Assembly: GCA_933207985.1 (NCBI GenBank)
Contig: OW240917.1
Span: forward strand, 243,726,028 to 243,790,027
Direction: 5' to 3'
DNA length: 64,000 nt
DNA from: Pelobates cultripes
Lineage: Eukaryota; Chordata; Amphibia; Anura; Pelobatidae
Shown: positions 1-11,226 of the stretch, piece after piece
Layout: the number at the start of each line of letters is the position of its first letter
Numbering within the stretch: the stretch's first letter is position 1
Position numbers and translations under genes: made by a program
The notes under the pieces: model-generated
Seen by the model: only the letters and a program-made list of their open reading frames with translations
Told to the model about the DNA's origin: nothing
Databases searched by the model: none

Positions 1-1129
1 GGGATACTCTATATAGTACTTCCAGTCCAGGAGAATATTTACCTTGCTCTACTCAGTGAACTCTTCTTCCATTTCTGATGTCAGGTTTACACTTATGGCA
101 CCAGGTGGCATAATGCAGTCATATAGTAAGTTACCACAACTTTTATTTTCACTATTAGGATACTTTATTTATTATGTGCCAAAAATCCTGCAATATTGTG
201 CTGTTGGTGTAATAAAAAGGTTACTGTAAAACAGTATATTGAGAGTTCTGCCAGTGGGTCTGGGTGAGGGCCAGACAATATGGGATGTGCCAGTCATGCA
301 ATTTGTGTCACTGGTGGCAAAGTGGGGCCAGCCGATGTGCACGGGAGCCAGCTGCAGTATTGGCAAGCCCCATTAAGTGCCCAAGAAAGGAGCCTTGCTG
401 AATCACTTTGTATAGGCCATAAAGCCTTGAGTTTATTTTACAAGCACACGTTTGTTTAAAAAGCCTCTCTTGCGACATTTATTGTAGAATTTTCACAACA
501 TATCCAGGAATGTATGAAAAAGACTCACATATCTGATCAGCCCCACCAAATATAGGACAGCTATGTAAGTTAGATAGTTGCTGGTCTCACATATATTGAC
601 AATAAAGCGTGAAACAAAAAGGATACTTTGCAGCTGATGGTTTGTTTAGTTGGCAGGGAGGACATTTGGAGGCCTCATTGCTAACACTGTTTAGGTTCTG
701 AGTAATTAATAATCTGACCAGGAGATAATTTAAAATATAAGATTTGTAATTAAGTGTTCCATAATAGTAAAAACACCCACATATGTGATATTATCGCAAA
801 TTGCATGTCTACAGTGATCAAAAAAAAATAAATCCAAATATTTCAAGCTAGGATGGGTGCACTAGATACAAATCCTCTTCTTCTCTATGAGGATCTTTCT
901 TAGACATAAGTCTGTAGTCTTAGTACTGAGCATTTGCATTTATTTACTGCATGTGAATTTGACCATCATAGGGCAATATAGTGCTTCCAGGTACATATAT
1001 TTTACAGTGGGCAAGCTCTAAGAGTTGTGTGATCTGGTACTTTGCATGAACCTTGTGAAATTTGTTGGTTGTTATTCCCTTTTCCATGCTATTACCATTA
1101 AACATAATTTATAGCAAATCAGTCCCCTC
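1..1129. other. No recognisable feature
   Basis: AT-rich non-coding sequence. Short open frames at 44-229 and 172-366 have no recognisable content. Confidence 0.6.
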
Positions 1130-1735
1130 TCTCCCTCCCGCACAGGTTGAAAACCACTGCTCTAGGCACATTCTTACCTTTATTATTACCTACAATTTCC
1201 TCAGCGCTTTACAATAAAATGGGGTTTCCAACAAGTATTGACTTGTTAGTGGAGAAAGGGTTTGAAGAGATGGCAGAGTGTTTGAAGACCGTCATGAGTC
1301 TAATTGGAGGTGAAGTGCTTTTAAAAGTTGCCTAAGTGTGGGACCAGAATTTAAATGTTAAAGTGGCTTTGTCGCTGTCTGGGCTCCTTGCATAATTTGC
1401 AAAGACCACGGGGGAGACTGCTTCACTGGTATCCGGTAGTCGTGGGGTGCAGGACAAGGTGAGTTATATTTACTTGATCACGTCCCTCACGGCCATCACT
1501 ATGGACATCCTGCTAAGATCTCTTCAGCTTCAGGTGCCAGGAGCCAATTTCAGTGCTGTTCTCTTGCGCATGCCTAAGAAAACAAAACTGTGCTCTACGG
1601 AGGAGCATACTGAACTGTGGGATCATCTAAAGAAAGAGCCTCCAAAACTTGATAAAGGTGGCCCCATCTTTTGTCAAGTTTTGTCAAACATAGGAAATTC
1701 CAACACACTCAATGTGAGTATGTAATAAAGATTTT
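1130..1735 (+). other. Unassigned stretch with two short open frames
   Basis: Frames of 62 (1147-1335) and 92 (1447-1725) codons have no family I recognise. Part of the first (cctcagcgctttacaata) resembles the CAGCGCTTTACAAT word found at L2/SINE tails. The second has a GCGCATGC-containing core like the interior of frog MITEs. I think both are repeat-derived, not genes. Confidence 0.35.
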
Positions 1736-2374
1736 ATCTATATGAAATACTAATTTTGGAGGGATGTGTGGTGATAGTCACTCTAACCCAGAAAATATGA
1801 GTAATGAGTAGGGGTACTGGCAGGGCCAGCCCAAACATTGTGCTGCCTGGGTCCAAGGATGAAATGCTGCCCCTCACCAATACCACAACCACAAAAACAC
1901 ACCCACTTCCATTATATTTAAGTAAATTAAAACTGAAATTAAAGTTATCGGGAAGTGAGAATTTACATGCAACAGCACCTTCTCTATATTCAAATTTATA
2001 TAAAATACCATTATATTCAGTAAAATGACAAAGCATGAGTTCTATTGAAAGGCTTACTGACTTGAATAATTAATTTTATTTAAATATATGTTTGCCAATG
2101 TACACAAATAAATACTGTGACAATATAAGTGACAGTATTCATTCATCTCTCTCTAATTCACAGTATTCATTTAATATAGTCACAGTATTCATTTACGAAG
2201 CAGTCACAATAAGGGTCACACTATTTATTTAGTAAGCAGATCAGCATTTTCATTCTTAATCTCTCCAATGCCGCTTGGAGATAAGGTTGACCTGCTGAGG
2301 AGGAAGTGCCACACAGCGCTGACATGACGTCTGACGTCACCGCTCGCCTTGCCAGTATCCACACCCACACAAGA
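1736..2374. repeat. Probable hAT-like repeat start and AT-rich DNA
   Basis: The word cagggccagcccaaac near 1820 resembles the CAGGGCCGGC terminus of hAT-type elements. The rest is AT-rich with repeated acagtattcattta words at 2130-2200. No element right end was identified with confidence. Confidence 0.35.
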
Positions 2375-2509
2375 GCTTAACCTCAAAACGGAGGATAAAA
2401 AGCTCTGCTTTCGGTCCACAAACAAGCAGATAAATGCTTATTGCGGACCAGTTAATGTGTACAGGGGCGGGCGGCAATTGCTTAACCTCCAATCTGAGGA
2501 AAAGCTCTA
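2375..2509 (+). repeat. Tandem repeat of about 105 bp, first unit and part of second
   Basis: Unit 1 starts cttaacctcaaaacggagga at 2375 and contains caagcagataaatgctta. Unit 2 starts cttaacctccaatctgagga at 2481 and resumes after the transposon at 4073 with gaagcagataaatgcttg. Confidence 0.75.
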
Positions 2510-4070
2510 CAGGGAGTGCAGAATTATTAGGCAAATGAGTATTTTGACAACATCATCCTCTTTATGCATGCTGTCTTACTCCAAGCTGTATAGGCTCGAA
2601 AGCCTACTACCAATTAAGCATATTAGGTGATGTGCATCTCTGTAATGAGAAGGGGTGTGGTCTAATGACATCAACACCCTATATCAGGTGTGCATAATTA
2701 TTAGGCAACTTCCTTTCCTTTGGCAAAATGGGTCAAAAGAAGGACTTGACAGGCTCAGAAAAGTCAAAAATAGTGAGATATCTTGCAGAGGGATGCAGCA
2801 CTCTTAAAATTGCAAAGCTTCTGAAGCGTGATCATCGAACAATCAAGCGTTTCATTCAAAATAGTCAACAGGGTCGCAAGAAGCGTGTGGAAAAACCAAG
2901 GCGCAAAATAACTGCCCATGAACTGAGAAAAGTCAAGCGTGCAGCTGCCACGATGCCACTTGCCACCAGTTTGGCCATATTTCAGAGCTGCAACATCACT
3001 GGAGTGCCCAAAAGCACAAGGTGTGCAATACTCAGAGACATGGCCAAGGTAAGAAAGGCTGAAAGACGACCACCACTGAACAAGACACACAAGCTGAAAC
3101 ATCAAGACTGGGCCAAGAAATATCTCAAGACTGATTTTTCTAAGGTTTTATGGACTGATGAAATGAGAGTGAGTCTTGATGGGCCAGATGGATGGGCCCG
3201 TGGCTGGATTGGTAAAGGGCAGAGAGCTCCAGTCCGACTCAGACGCCAGCAAGGTGGAGGTGGAGTACTGGTTTGGGCTGGTATCATCAAAGATGAGCTT
3301 GTGGGGCCTTTTCGGGTTGAGGATGGAGTCAAGCTCAACTCCCAGTCCTACTGCCAGTTCCTGGAAGACACCTTCTTCAAGCAGTGGTACAGGAAGAAGT
3401 CTGCATCCTTCAAGAAAAACATGATTTTCATGCAGGACAATGCTCCATCACACGCGTCCAAGTACTCCACAGCGGCTGGCAAGAAAGGGTATAAAAGAAG
3501 GAAATCTAATGACATGGCCTCCTTGTTCACCTGATCTGAACCCCATTGAGAACCTGTGGTCCATCATCAAATGTGAGATTTACAAGGAGGGAAAACAGTA
3601 CACCTCTCTGAACAGTGTCTGGGAGGCTGTGGTTGCTGCTGCACGCAATGTTGATGGTGAACAGATCAAAACACTGACAGAATCCATGGATGGCAGGCTT
3701 TTGAGTGTCCTTGCAAAGAAAGGTGGCTATATTGGTCACTGATTTGTTTTTGTTTTGTTTTTGAATGTCAGAAATGTATATTTGTGAATGTTGAGATGTT
3801 ATATTGGTTTCACTGGTAATAATAAATAATTGAAATGGGTATATATTTGTTTTTTGTTAAGTTGCCTAATAATTATGCACAGTAATAGTCACCTGCACAC
3901 ACAGATATCCCCCTAACATAGCTAAAACTAAAAACAAACTAAAAACTACTTCCAAAAATATTAAGCTTTGATATTAATGAGTTTTTTGGGTTCATTGAGA
4001 ACATGGTTGTTGTTCAATAATAAAATTAATCCTCAAAAACACAACTTGCCTAATAATTCTGCACTCCCTG
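2510..4070 (+). mobile_element. Tc1/mariner transposon, DD37E type, with IR/DR termini
   Basis: The 1561-bp element is flanked by TA on both sides (2508-2509 and 4071-4072). The outer inverted termini are CAGGGAGTGCAGAATTATTA and its complement. Second inner copies of the GTGCATAATTATTAGGCAAC word lie at about 2690-2710 and, inverted, at about 3862-3881, giving an IR/DR arrangement like that used by some Tc1 elements. Arms are almost unmutated, which suggests a recent insertion. It lands in the second unit of a tandem repeat. Confidence 0.93.
2728..3742 (+). pseudogene. Tc1-like transposase, frameshifted
   Basis: The first frame runs 2728-3534 (268 codons, MGQKKDLTGSEKS start). It has an N-terminal helix-turn-helix at about residues 12-44, a basic GRKKRVEKPRRK linker, and a DDE domain with LWTDE (Asp144) and MQDN (Asp237). 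The frame then breaks near 3472-3480, apparently by loss of two bases in agcggctggc. The downstream frame to 3742 continues with GNLMTWPPCSPDLNPIENLW, giving the third acid. Counting across the break gives about 37 residues between the second Asp and the Glu (DD37E), not 34. The transposase would cut and rejoin element ends at TA sites in the nucleus; this copy cannot make a full protein. Confidence 0.9.
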
Positions 4071-4150
4071 TACATTTGGTCTGCAGAGAAGCAGATAAAT
4101 GCTTGCTGTGGACAGGGCTGCCATCAGAAATTTTACGCCCACAAAGATAA
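4071..4150 (+). repeat. Remainder of the second tandem unit
   Basis: catttggtctgcagagaagc continues the unit interrupted by the transposon, then runs into gacagggctgccatcagaaa, a hAT-like terminal word. Confidence 0.6.
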
Positions 4151-4154
4151 GTAA

Positions 4155-4520
4155 AGTCGATGTTGTGTGTATTTATAGTAAATGCAGTGTGTGTATATAG
4201 TAGATACAATGTGGGTGTGTATGTGTATAGTGGATGCAGAGTGTGTGTATTGGGGATGCAGTGTTTGTGAAGTGGATGCTGTGTGTGTAGTGGATACAGT
4301 ATATTTAGATGATGCAGTGTTTGTGTAGTGGATGCAAAGTGTGTGTGTGTATAGTGACTGCAGAGTTTGTGTTTTTGTAGTGGATGCTGTGTGTGTAGTG
4401 CATACAGTGTCTGTGTGTAGTGGTTGCAGTGTCTGTGTTTGTGTAGTGCACACAGTGTTTGTGTAGTGGATGCAGTGTCTGTGTTTGTGTAGTGCATGTT
4501 GTGTGTGTATTTGTAGTGTT
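4155..4520 (+). repeat. TG-rich minisatellite
   Basis: Degenerate repeats of about 18-36 bp built on gtgtagtggatgcagtgt. The stop-free frames on the minus strand here are repeat artefacts. Confidence 0.85.
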
Positions 4521-4530
4521 GGGAAAGTGC

Positions 4531-6335
4531 TAATGGGGGTTTGTGAACAGGTATTTTAAATTGATTGCGCTTAATGGCCAGGAAGAGGGGACACCCTGGT
4601 GGTCCGATGGCACATGCAGAAATACTGGTATCTTGACAGAAATGTTCATTTTACCTTTTGCATAAACCCTCTATGCTTGGTTTCTGGTAGAATATGTGAC
4701 ATAGCAGTTGAGACCAATATTTTATTCTCTAAAAAATTAATCAAAATCACTTATGTAAGTGCAAAACCCTTTTTCTGACACAAGCATTACACGTTCCTTT
4801 ATTACATTAATAAAAATAAATTACAGCAGATTAATTTAATCCCAACAGTTCCAGCTCCAATTGAACAAGTCTCTGAAATTGTGACTGTGGCAAAAGAGGC
4901 ACATCTTTTGCCATCTCTCGTGGCAAAAGAGGACGACAGCATACCTATTAACAGTACCGGATGTGCCCGGACTGTCTTCTGTTCCACTCTCCTAGGTTTG
5001 TTCTCTGATGCCATACTTTGGGGAACTCCAGAGATATCCCTCCAAATATGTAGCTGTGGCACATCAGCAGATGTGGGGGAGGTGTGGGTAAGTAATAGGG
5101 GGATCACCAGAATTGGGACACCAGTGGAAATAAACAAGTGGAACCGGCATACAATTAGTACTGTCCTGCCAAATTTAGGACTGTTGGCAGGTGTTGGGTG
5201 CGTCTGCCTGCCTCAACTTTCAAAATATATTTATACAATTTTCCCTGTGTAAATTCAGCACAAAAATATACAGATAGATAAACTAAATAGTATAAGTTAA
5301 ACTCTACACATTTGTTGACCATTTGTCTAGCACAATATAGAGATGATTTTAGCAGAACTACATAATGGGATTATAACATTAACATAGATATTGTCCATTT
5401 AAATCTTAGTTTTCAGTTGCTGAGCAACCTTATCCAGTTTGTAAGCTTTTCTTATGAGTATGAAGTCAATCATTCATGGCTCATGTCACAGGCATCTTCT
5501 TGACATTATTATTATTATTATTACTAACATTTTTTGCAGCCTGTAAGGTTTTTTCTATTACCTTCTCTGTTGTGTCTGTATTTAGCCAAAAATGTTAAAA
5601 CAAGTATAGCAAACAACAACAAAAATGTGTGATAGATCACTATCATAAGAGAGTAGGAATCAGATTTGCGCTGAACTTGATCAAGTGTTAAACATCCTTA
5701 CTATAACAACTAGTACTACTACTTTTTGTAGTAGTTATTCTGCAGTAGTCTTTGGGTGCAGCCTGTTGGTCATTTTGCTTGGAATATATAAGCGTTTAGG
5801 ATAGATGTAAAATGCATGCCAATAAGCCACAATAGACCTAGCAATTTAACAAAAATGAATTAGAGTGAAACTAAGATAAAATCTTGATTAGTTGAGCGGT
5901 TTGACAAAAACTGGAGCTCCAAGAAGCAGTTTAATTTACTGCGCTATCCTGAGCTGACCGTCACCCAAGTTTACTTTCATATAGATAACAAGGAAGTGTC
6001 CCTTTAATACCTAGCAACCATAAATAAACTAATGCTTTGTCACATTCTATATTAAATAATATTTATTGTTTTTAGTAATTTAATTGTTTCTTGGCATGCA
6101 AAATGCTTAAACAGAGCAAATGTTTAGTCAACAAAAAACCCACCGTCTTTCATTAAAAATAGCACTGATTTTAAGGTGCAAACTACAAAAGTGAAACTAC
6201 AACAGAATGTCTCCTTTAATTTGATTTTCAAGCTAAGTACGGATAATTAAGTACGAATTTCCCTTAACTTGGCATTAATCCACTAAGTGTAAGTAAATTC
6301 AGTCTTTATTTAGATAACTAGTATTTAAAAAAAAA
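4531..6335. other. Non-coding, nothing recognised
   Basis: AT-rich. The open frames at 4802-5252 on both strands overlap each other and show no family signature. A short (ATT)n tract lies near 5503-5523. Confidence 0.55.
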
Positions 6336-6700
6336 ATTCACAAACCAACAACTTTAATCCTTTTTTAAAGGTGCTAAAATTGACAGCTATTCTAGACCGG
6401 CTCCACATTTCTATTTCCCAAAGATCCACAGATAAGGTTTTCCATTACCTGCTAACAAATTTGGAGCCCAGAGATAAAATGGTGACAGTACTGTATCTGT
6501 ATTTACAAATTTTGCATTTTATATCCATTCTCACATAGGTGGAAACTATTTAGAACAAATGAGAGAGGTAAAGATTTCAGATGGAGAGCAGTAAAAACAT
6601 TTCGACTTATTACCTTCTGTGATTGTAGAGTTAGGGATATTATCACCTGCACCATAGCTGTAGAGGTGTCTCTTGGCCTGCTCGTAGAATACAACATTCC
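6336..6700 (+). repeat. Dispersed repeat family 1, copy a
   Basis: Shares a run of blocks in the same order with 17995-18360, including gctaacaaatttgga, acagtactgtatctg and taggtggaaactatt. About three quarters of positions match by eye. No terminal repeats or ORF. Confidence 0.75.
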
Positions 6701-6714
6701 ATTTGTCCCTATTT

Positions 6715-7058
6715 AGGAGAGACAGTCCCTATTTTGGGCCCAGACCCCTCCAACCCTCTTTTCTTTCCTAATGTTCATATTTTTAGAAGCTCCATATTGT
6801 TGGTGTGCCTGAGTGTATAACAAAGCTCCACAGCAATAATACGCCCAGTAATGTGTCTTTAAACTACAGTAAATCAATTGTTTAGAAATCAGTCTGTGTA
6901 AATAAGATACATTGTTCTTGGTTCAAATTACATTTTAGTTGCATACATTGTTATTAGCAAGTCCACTAAAATTTCACAGAACAGCTCTGCCCCTAGCCAC
7001 ACTCCCACTCATATCCTTAAAATTAAAGTGTCCCTCTGTCCATTTGAAATGTTGGCAG
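6715..7058 (+). repeat. Dispersed repeat family 2, copy a
   Basis: Inverted relative to 20755-21065. Shared words include agaaatcagtctgtgtaaa, ttttagttgc and cagtaatgtgt. Ends near ttggcaggt. Confidence 0.75.
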
Positions 7059-7389
7059 GTATGTAAAAAAGTCCTTTTTATATTACTATAACCTGCAAGA
7101 AGTAGTCCATTGAGGAAATTTAGTCAGTTTGCAGAAGATAATAAGATTCTGCCCTGACATGTACAGACTATGATGGTTGTCTTTAGGGAGCAAAACTTGG
7201 ACAGAGTAACTTTCTTCTTGGGATTATTTTACTTTGTGGGCAATTAGAAGGTTTTAGAAGGCTAATGATGGCTGTCCCCAGAGGGCAATGTTAAGCCAGG
7301 AAATGTATTGGCAAAAAGGTATTTACTAGACTTGTGCACAAATCAGTTTCCACTTTGTAGAACAAATTCAATTCCTACCTAAGAATTAA
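7059..7389. other. Non-coding, nothing recognised
   Basis: No ORF or repeat boundary seen before the TTAA at 7386-7389. Confidence 0.5.
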
Positions 7390-7840
7390 AGGGACACTGT
7401 AGGCACCCAGACCAGTTTAGCTCATTGAAGTGGTCTGGGTGCAATGTCTCATCACCCTTGACCCTGAGCATGTATTTATTGCAGTTTTTATAAACTGTAA
7501 AAATTACCTGCTTGGGTCAACTCCTTCTCTATTTGTTGTCTACTAGAGAGCCAGTAGAGGGACTTCCGGGCTCGAAGGCTCATTTTGGTTGCCTAAATGA
7601 CGCTGGAAGTCCTCACACTATGCATGAAGATTTCCAGCCTTACCGGAATCCCAATAGGAAAGCATTGAATAATGTTTTCCTATGGGGAAATCTTAATGTG
7701 AGCGCGGCCATTGCCAAGGGACATTGGCGCTGGACCTAGGTAAGTGACAGAAAGGGTTATTAACCCCTTCTGCACCACGGGGACGGGGGGGAGGGCTTGA
7801 CAGAGGGGGAAGTTTGTTTTCCTGGCACTATAGTTAGCCT
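7390..7840. mobile_element. TTAA-flanked MITE (piggyBac-like)
   Basis: Flanked by TTAA at 7386-7389 and 7841-7844. The left end agggacactgtaggcac and right end ggcactatagttagcct are imperfect inverted repeats. The 75-codon frame inside is not a gene. Related ends occur near 17560, 27438-27901, 47810-47870 and 52430. Confidence 0.75.
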
Positions 7841-7985
7841 TTAATCAGTCTTGAGTCTTATAAGACTTATATCTGGTAAGACATGTATATGTTCTTATAT
7901 TAAATGATGTGGTGGTTCTTACATCTTAGCATTATGAGCTGCACCTCTGCCTAGTTTTTGTACATTGCTTTGTGCCTTCCTGTGG

Positions 7986-8170
7986 TGGTATTATTATTAT
8001 TGCCATTTATATAGCGAAAACAGACTCCGCAGCGCTTTACAATATTATGAGAGGGGGGATTTAACTATAAATAGGACAATTGCAAGAAAACTTACAGGAA
8101 CGATAGGATGAAGAGGACCCTGCTCAAACAAGCTTACAGTGTTAGTTGCATAACAGTACCTGGGCAGGTT
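7986..8170 (-). repeat. L2/SINE-like 3' tail, reversed
   Basis: A (TTA)n run followed by gccatttatatagcg and gcagcgctttacaat is the reverse complement of the AAGCGCTGCGAAATTTGTTGG...ATATAAATAATAA type of tail seen on the plus-strand L2 at 47535-47602. Confidence 0.6.
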
Positions 8171-9452
8171 GGCTGCACTGGGCATCAAGCTCAGCTAACT
8201 ATTTAGGTACTGCAGTTACCTGTCCACACTATTTTTCTTTTAGAAGCAATATATGTACGGTTACTGGGGTAAACTAGGGTTCCCCAACCCTGACCTTCAA
8301 GAAGTTGCATAGCGATCACATAACGATTACCATTTGTGCAAACTGAATAAAGTGTATATAACAATAAATTACCATAGGAACTACAACACAACACAGGGCA
8401 CAGTTATTCATTTCAGTGATGCAGTGAGCAGCAGTGTAATACTGAAAGGCATAATAATTATTAATAATAAATAAAAACATTAAAATAATTAAAAAAACAA
8501 CTGGGGTTTCCAGGACTCTATAATAATGGCTATGGGGTGTGATGAATGGCCCATACCCTGTCTTTCATCTCATTGGAAGCAGAGTGAATTTTTTCAATAC
8601 TGGGACCCAGGAGATGCTCAGTCTGGTGGGATGTTCACCACAGTCATTTAAAAGAGTTTTAGGTAAAAATAGCCAAACTGGCATTTGGAATTTCCCTGGC
8701 TAGTTCCCAAAAATTCCAGGCGTACGGAATAATCTTGTCACTTTTATTCAACGTTATTGATAATGGATCTGTTTGGTAGACTCTTATGAACCCTTTGCCA
8801 GTTACTGGTCATGTTTTAACTGGCATAACACCCTATTCTGTTCATATAAACCCCTAAATCTAAAAATGTTCAACTCTTCAAAAAAAAAAAAAAAAGCAAA
8901 ACAACCCTTTGCAACAAATTTCTTTAGGCTCTTGGCTTATCTGTATCACCAACTGCTCATTTCCTCAGGCTTTTAAGATCTCTCCAGCAGGCCTTCATTT
9001 CCTTTTGTATGAGTTTGTTTACATTTGTTTTGCCATGCATTTGTCATGTCTTTTGTATGCATTGTCCCAATTGCCCTGTCCTTAAGAATGCACTCTCTAA
9101 ATATAAAGACTACTAATAATATCATTACCCCAGCCTCTTTTCTCCATGCTGTCTCCAACACAGTGTTAGAAACTCCGCCTTTAGCACATTTTGTTTCCAA
9201 ACGTCTCTCCCCTACTGTTCACATCAAGGCCCTTTGGACAAAGGACATGTTCCATAAAGGATTATTAGGCCCCAAGCTTATTTTATCTTCTATTCATGAG
9301 CTTGGATTGCTCTTGTACAGTTCTTGGCTTGTAACACTGTCATGGCAGTTTTAGAGAATTAGCAGTTAGTTGAGAAATAGACAGTTAAGCAATAATTACA
9401 CCAGTATTGGGTATTACTTGGCCATTAATTGATTAGGGTAAAAACATTAAAC
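8171..9452. other. Non-coding, nothing recognised
   Basis: Includes an A15 tract at about 8881-8895. Short frames at 8773-8976, 8973-9200 and 9025-9354 overlap on both strands and show no protein signature. Confidence 0.55.
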
Positions 9453-9628
9453 TCAATTTCTCACCCTGAACATCAACTCTGTTTTACCGCACACCTGGTG
9501 GAGTCTCTCAGATTCTCTGTCTGCATCTTTGCAAACTGTCCTTTCTTTCCTTGACATATTCATAGTCCTGTTTGTGGGCCCATCTCTTTTAAGGGGTGTA
9601 CATGTGCACAAAAATGCCAAACACCCCT

Positions 9629-10000
9629 TTAAAGGAACACACATAGCATAGCTAGTTGAATTAGGAGGATCATTCCATTGGATTCCAAGAGGGTTGCTGT
9701 ACTTTTAAAACTGTGCCATGCTTTTCTGTTTACTACACATTTACCATTTCCCAGCCTGGCAACAACCACATTTCGAGGCCTTACTGTGTTCCTACATGAT
9801 TCTTTTGTCATGCACCCTTTTAGTCTAATGTTGATTCCAACTTGAGCTAACATATACCACTCCGAAACTAATGGCCCATCCCTGAACAAAGTCCATGTTA
9901 CTTTGGCTTCTACTGTATACTGACAGGTTCTGACAATCTTCAGAGGTCTTAGACAATCTATAGTTTCTCCACATGTCATAGCATTTAGCATTCTTACCAA
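9629..10000 (-). pseudogene. Possible decayed Ly6/uPAR (three-finger) domain coding stretch
   Basis: An uninterrupted 123-codon frame on the minus strand has a Cys spacing that recalls the Ly6/uPAR fold: CGETIDC, then TCQYTVEAK, then LKGCMTKESC. It ends with a hydrophobic tail preceded by ESNG, as in GPI-anchored members. Family knowledge: the fold is closed by a CC...CN motif. Here the matching place reads KCVVNRKAWHS, so key cysteines appear lost. I see no signal peptide exon or splice partner. It may be a relic exon or a chance frame. Function, if any, is unknown. Confidence 0.3.
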
Positions 10001-10029
10001 GGGTCCCTGCTTAGGGTGGGAAGTATATC

Positions 10030-10335
10030 TCTGGTCTTTTTCTGAGAACTAGCAGATTTCTTCAGAAATAAAACAGTAATGTATCTTACAGCATTGGGAA
10101 GCTGAAATCAGGTGCGCCTCTGATTGCAGAAGCAGCTGTGCTGCGGGAAAATGGAAGGGCTTGCACAGGCTGCAGACAAAATAAGTGCAGGTTTTGCAAG
10201 CTGTTTTTAGATATACCCCAAATAAAAAAAAAAGCATAAATAATGCAGTGCAGGCATATTTTCAATGAAGGTATATTTGCTAAATTGTGATAACAAAAAC
10301 CCAAACATTTTGGGCAATGGAGTGTACCTTTAAGG
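10030..10335. repeat. MITE-like repeat, family shared with 42185-42620
   Basis: Shares ggaagggcttg, gctgcagacaa, ttttagatata and atatttgctaaattgt in the same order with the 42-kb copy. Right end gagtgtacctttaagg resembles TTAA-family termini. Confidence 0.6.
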
Positions 10336-10599
10336 CATGAACCTTCAGTATGTACTGCAGTTAATCAGTGTAAATTAAATGAGGATAGTAGTTCCATACC
10401 AACTTAAAAAAAGAAAAAAGCCAGAGAGGTTTTTTAGAGAGTGAATCAAATTGCCTTTCGGAGTCTCAGAAGCAGTAATTCTGTTTGGACTCAGTGACAT
10501 TGAATTCATAGTTGAAAAAATGTCAGCTAGGCTTCCGGTTAGCTACTTTGGCCTTAAAGAATCACTGAAGCCACTCAGGCCACTTCATCTTAATGAAGA
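10336..10599. other. Non-coding, nothing recognised
   Basis: No structure beyond the end of a possible TTAA-family element near 10555 (gccttaaagaatcactgaag). Confidence 0.45.
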
Positions 10600-11075
10600 A
10601 GCCTGAATGTAGTCATGACTGGATTTACCCTGATTGGTGCCCCAATGCCAGTTTCCTTAATGTGCCCCAGCCCGTCATGTATGAAGCTTATTGTATGTAA
10701 TTGAATGGATATGACTAGTTTGGGGTATGTGATTGGATGGATGAATGTGACTAGTTTGTGGTATGACTGTATGGTACTTATGACTAGGTGGGGAGTTGGA
10801 TGGCAATAAGGGCAAGGCAGGTGGGGTTAGGTGACATGTTATGAGACCAAGTGTGTGAATGTGATAGGTTGAGTGGGTATGACTGAAAGGTGAGATAGGG
10901 CCACCTGACTGGATGTATAGAGGAATATGATCGATTCAGAGGATGTGGCTGATTGGATGGTCGAATGGCAATGTATACATAGAAGCATATTTGTGTGGAG
11001 TGTTAGTGAGTGCATGTGAATGATGGGTGTATTTGTGTAGAGTGCTAATGTGTGAATATAGTGCTGTGTTGTTAT
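10600..11075 (+). repeat. TG-rich degenerate minisatellite
   Basis: Repeats of tgactagtttg(t/g)ggtatg and gattggatgg at 10680-10960, then gtgtagagtgctaatgtgtg units to 11075. The array resumes after the L1-type insertion at 13041. Confidence 0.7.
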
Positions 11076-11092
11076 AAGAGTGCCAGTGTGTG
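11076..11092 (+). repeat. 5' target-site duplication of the L1-type insertion
   Basis: aagagtgccagtgtgtg is identical to 13024-13040. The preceding ttat gives a TTAT/AAGA junction, close to the TT/AAAA cleavage preference of L1 endonuclease. Confidence 0.92.
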
Positions 11093-11226
11093 GGGCGGAG
11101 CCAACTGTGGAACAGAGAGGACACGTTTTCCCCGAGCTCCGAGCCTGGCTCGCTTAAACGGCAATATATACCGTGAACGGACACCTCCAAAGCCTAACCC
11201 CAACACCAGAGGGGGAGTTAAAGAAA

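Noticed and set aside
2764..3338. Minus-strand frames of 113 and 78 codons opposite the transposase
   Set aside because: Shadows of the Tc1-like transposase on the other strand with no independent signature.
4802..5252. Overlapping plus and minus frames of 111-123 codons
   Set aside because: No recognisable motif, no splice structure, and mutual overlap; chance or repeat-derived.
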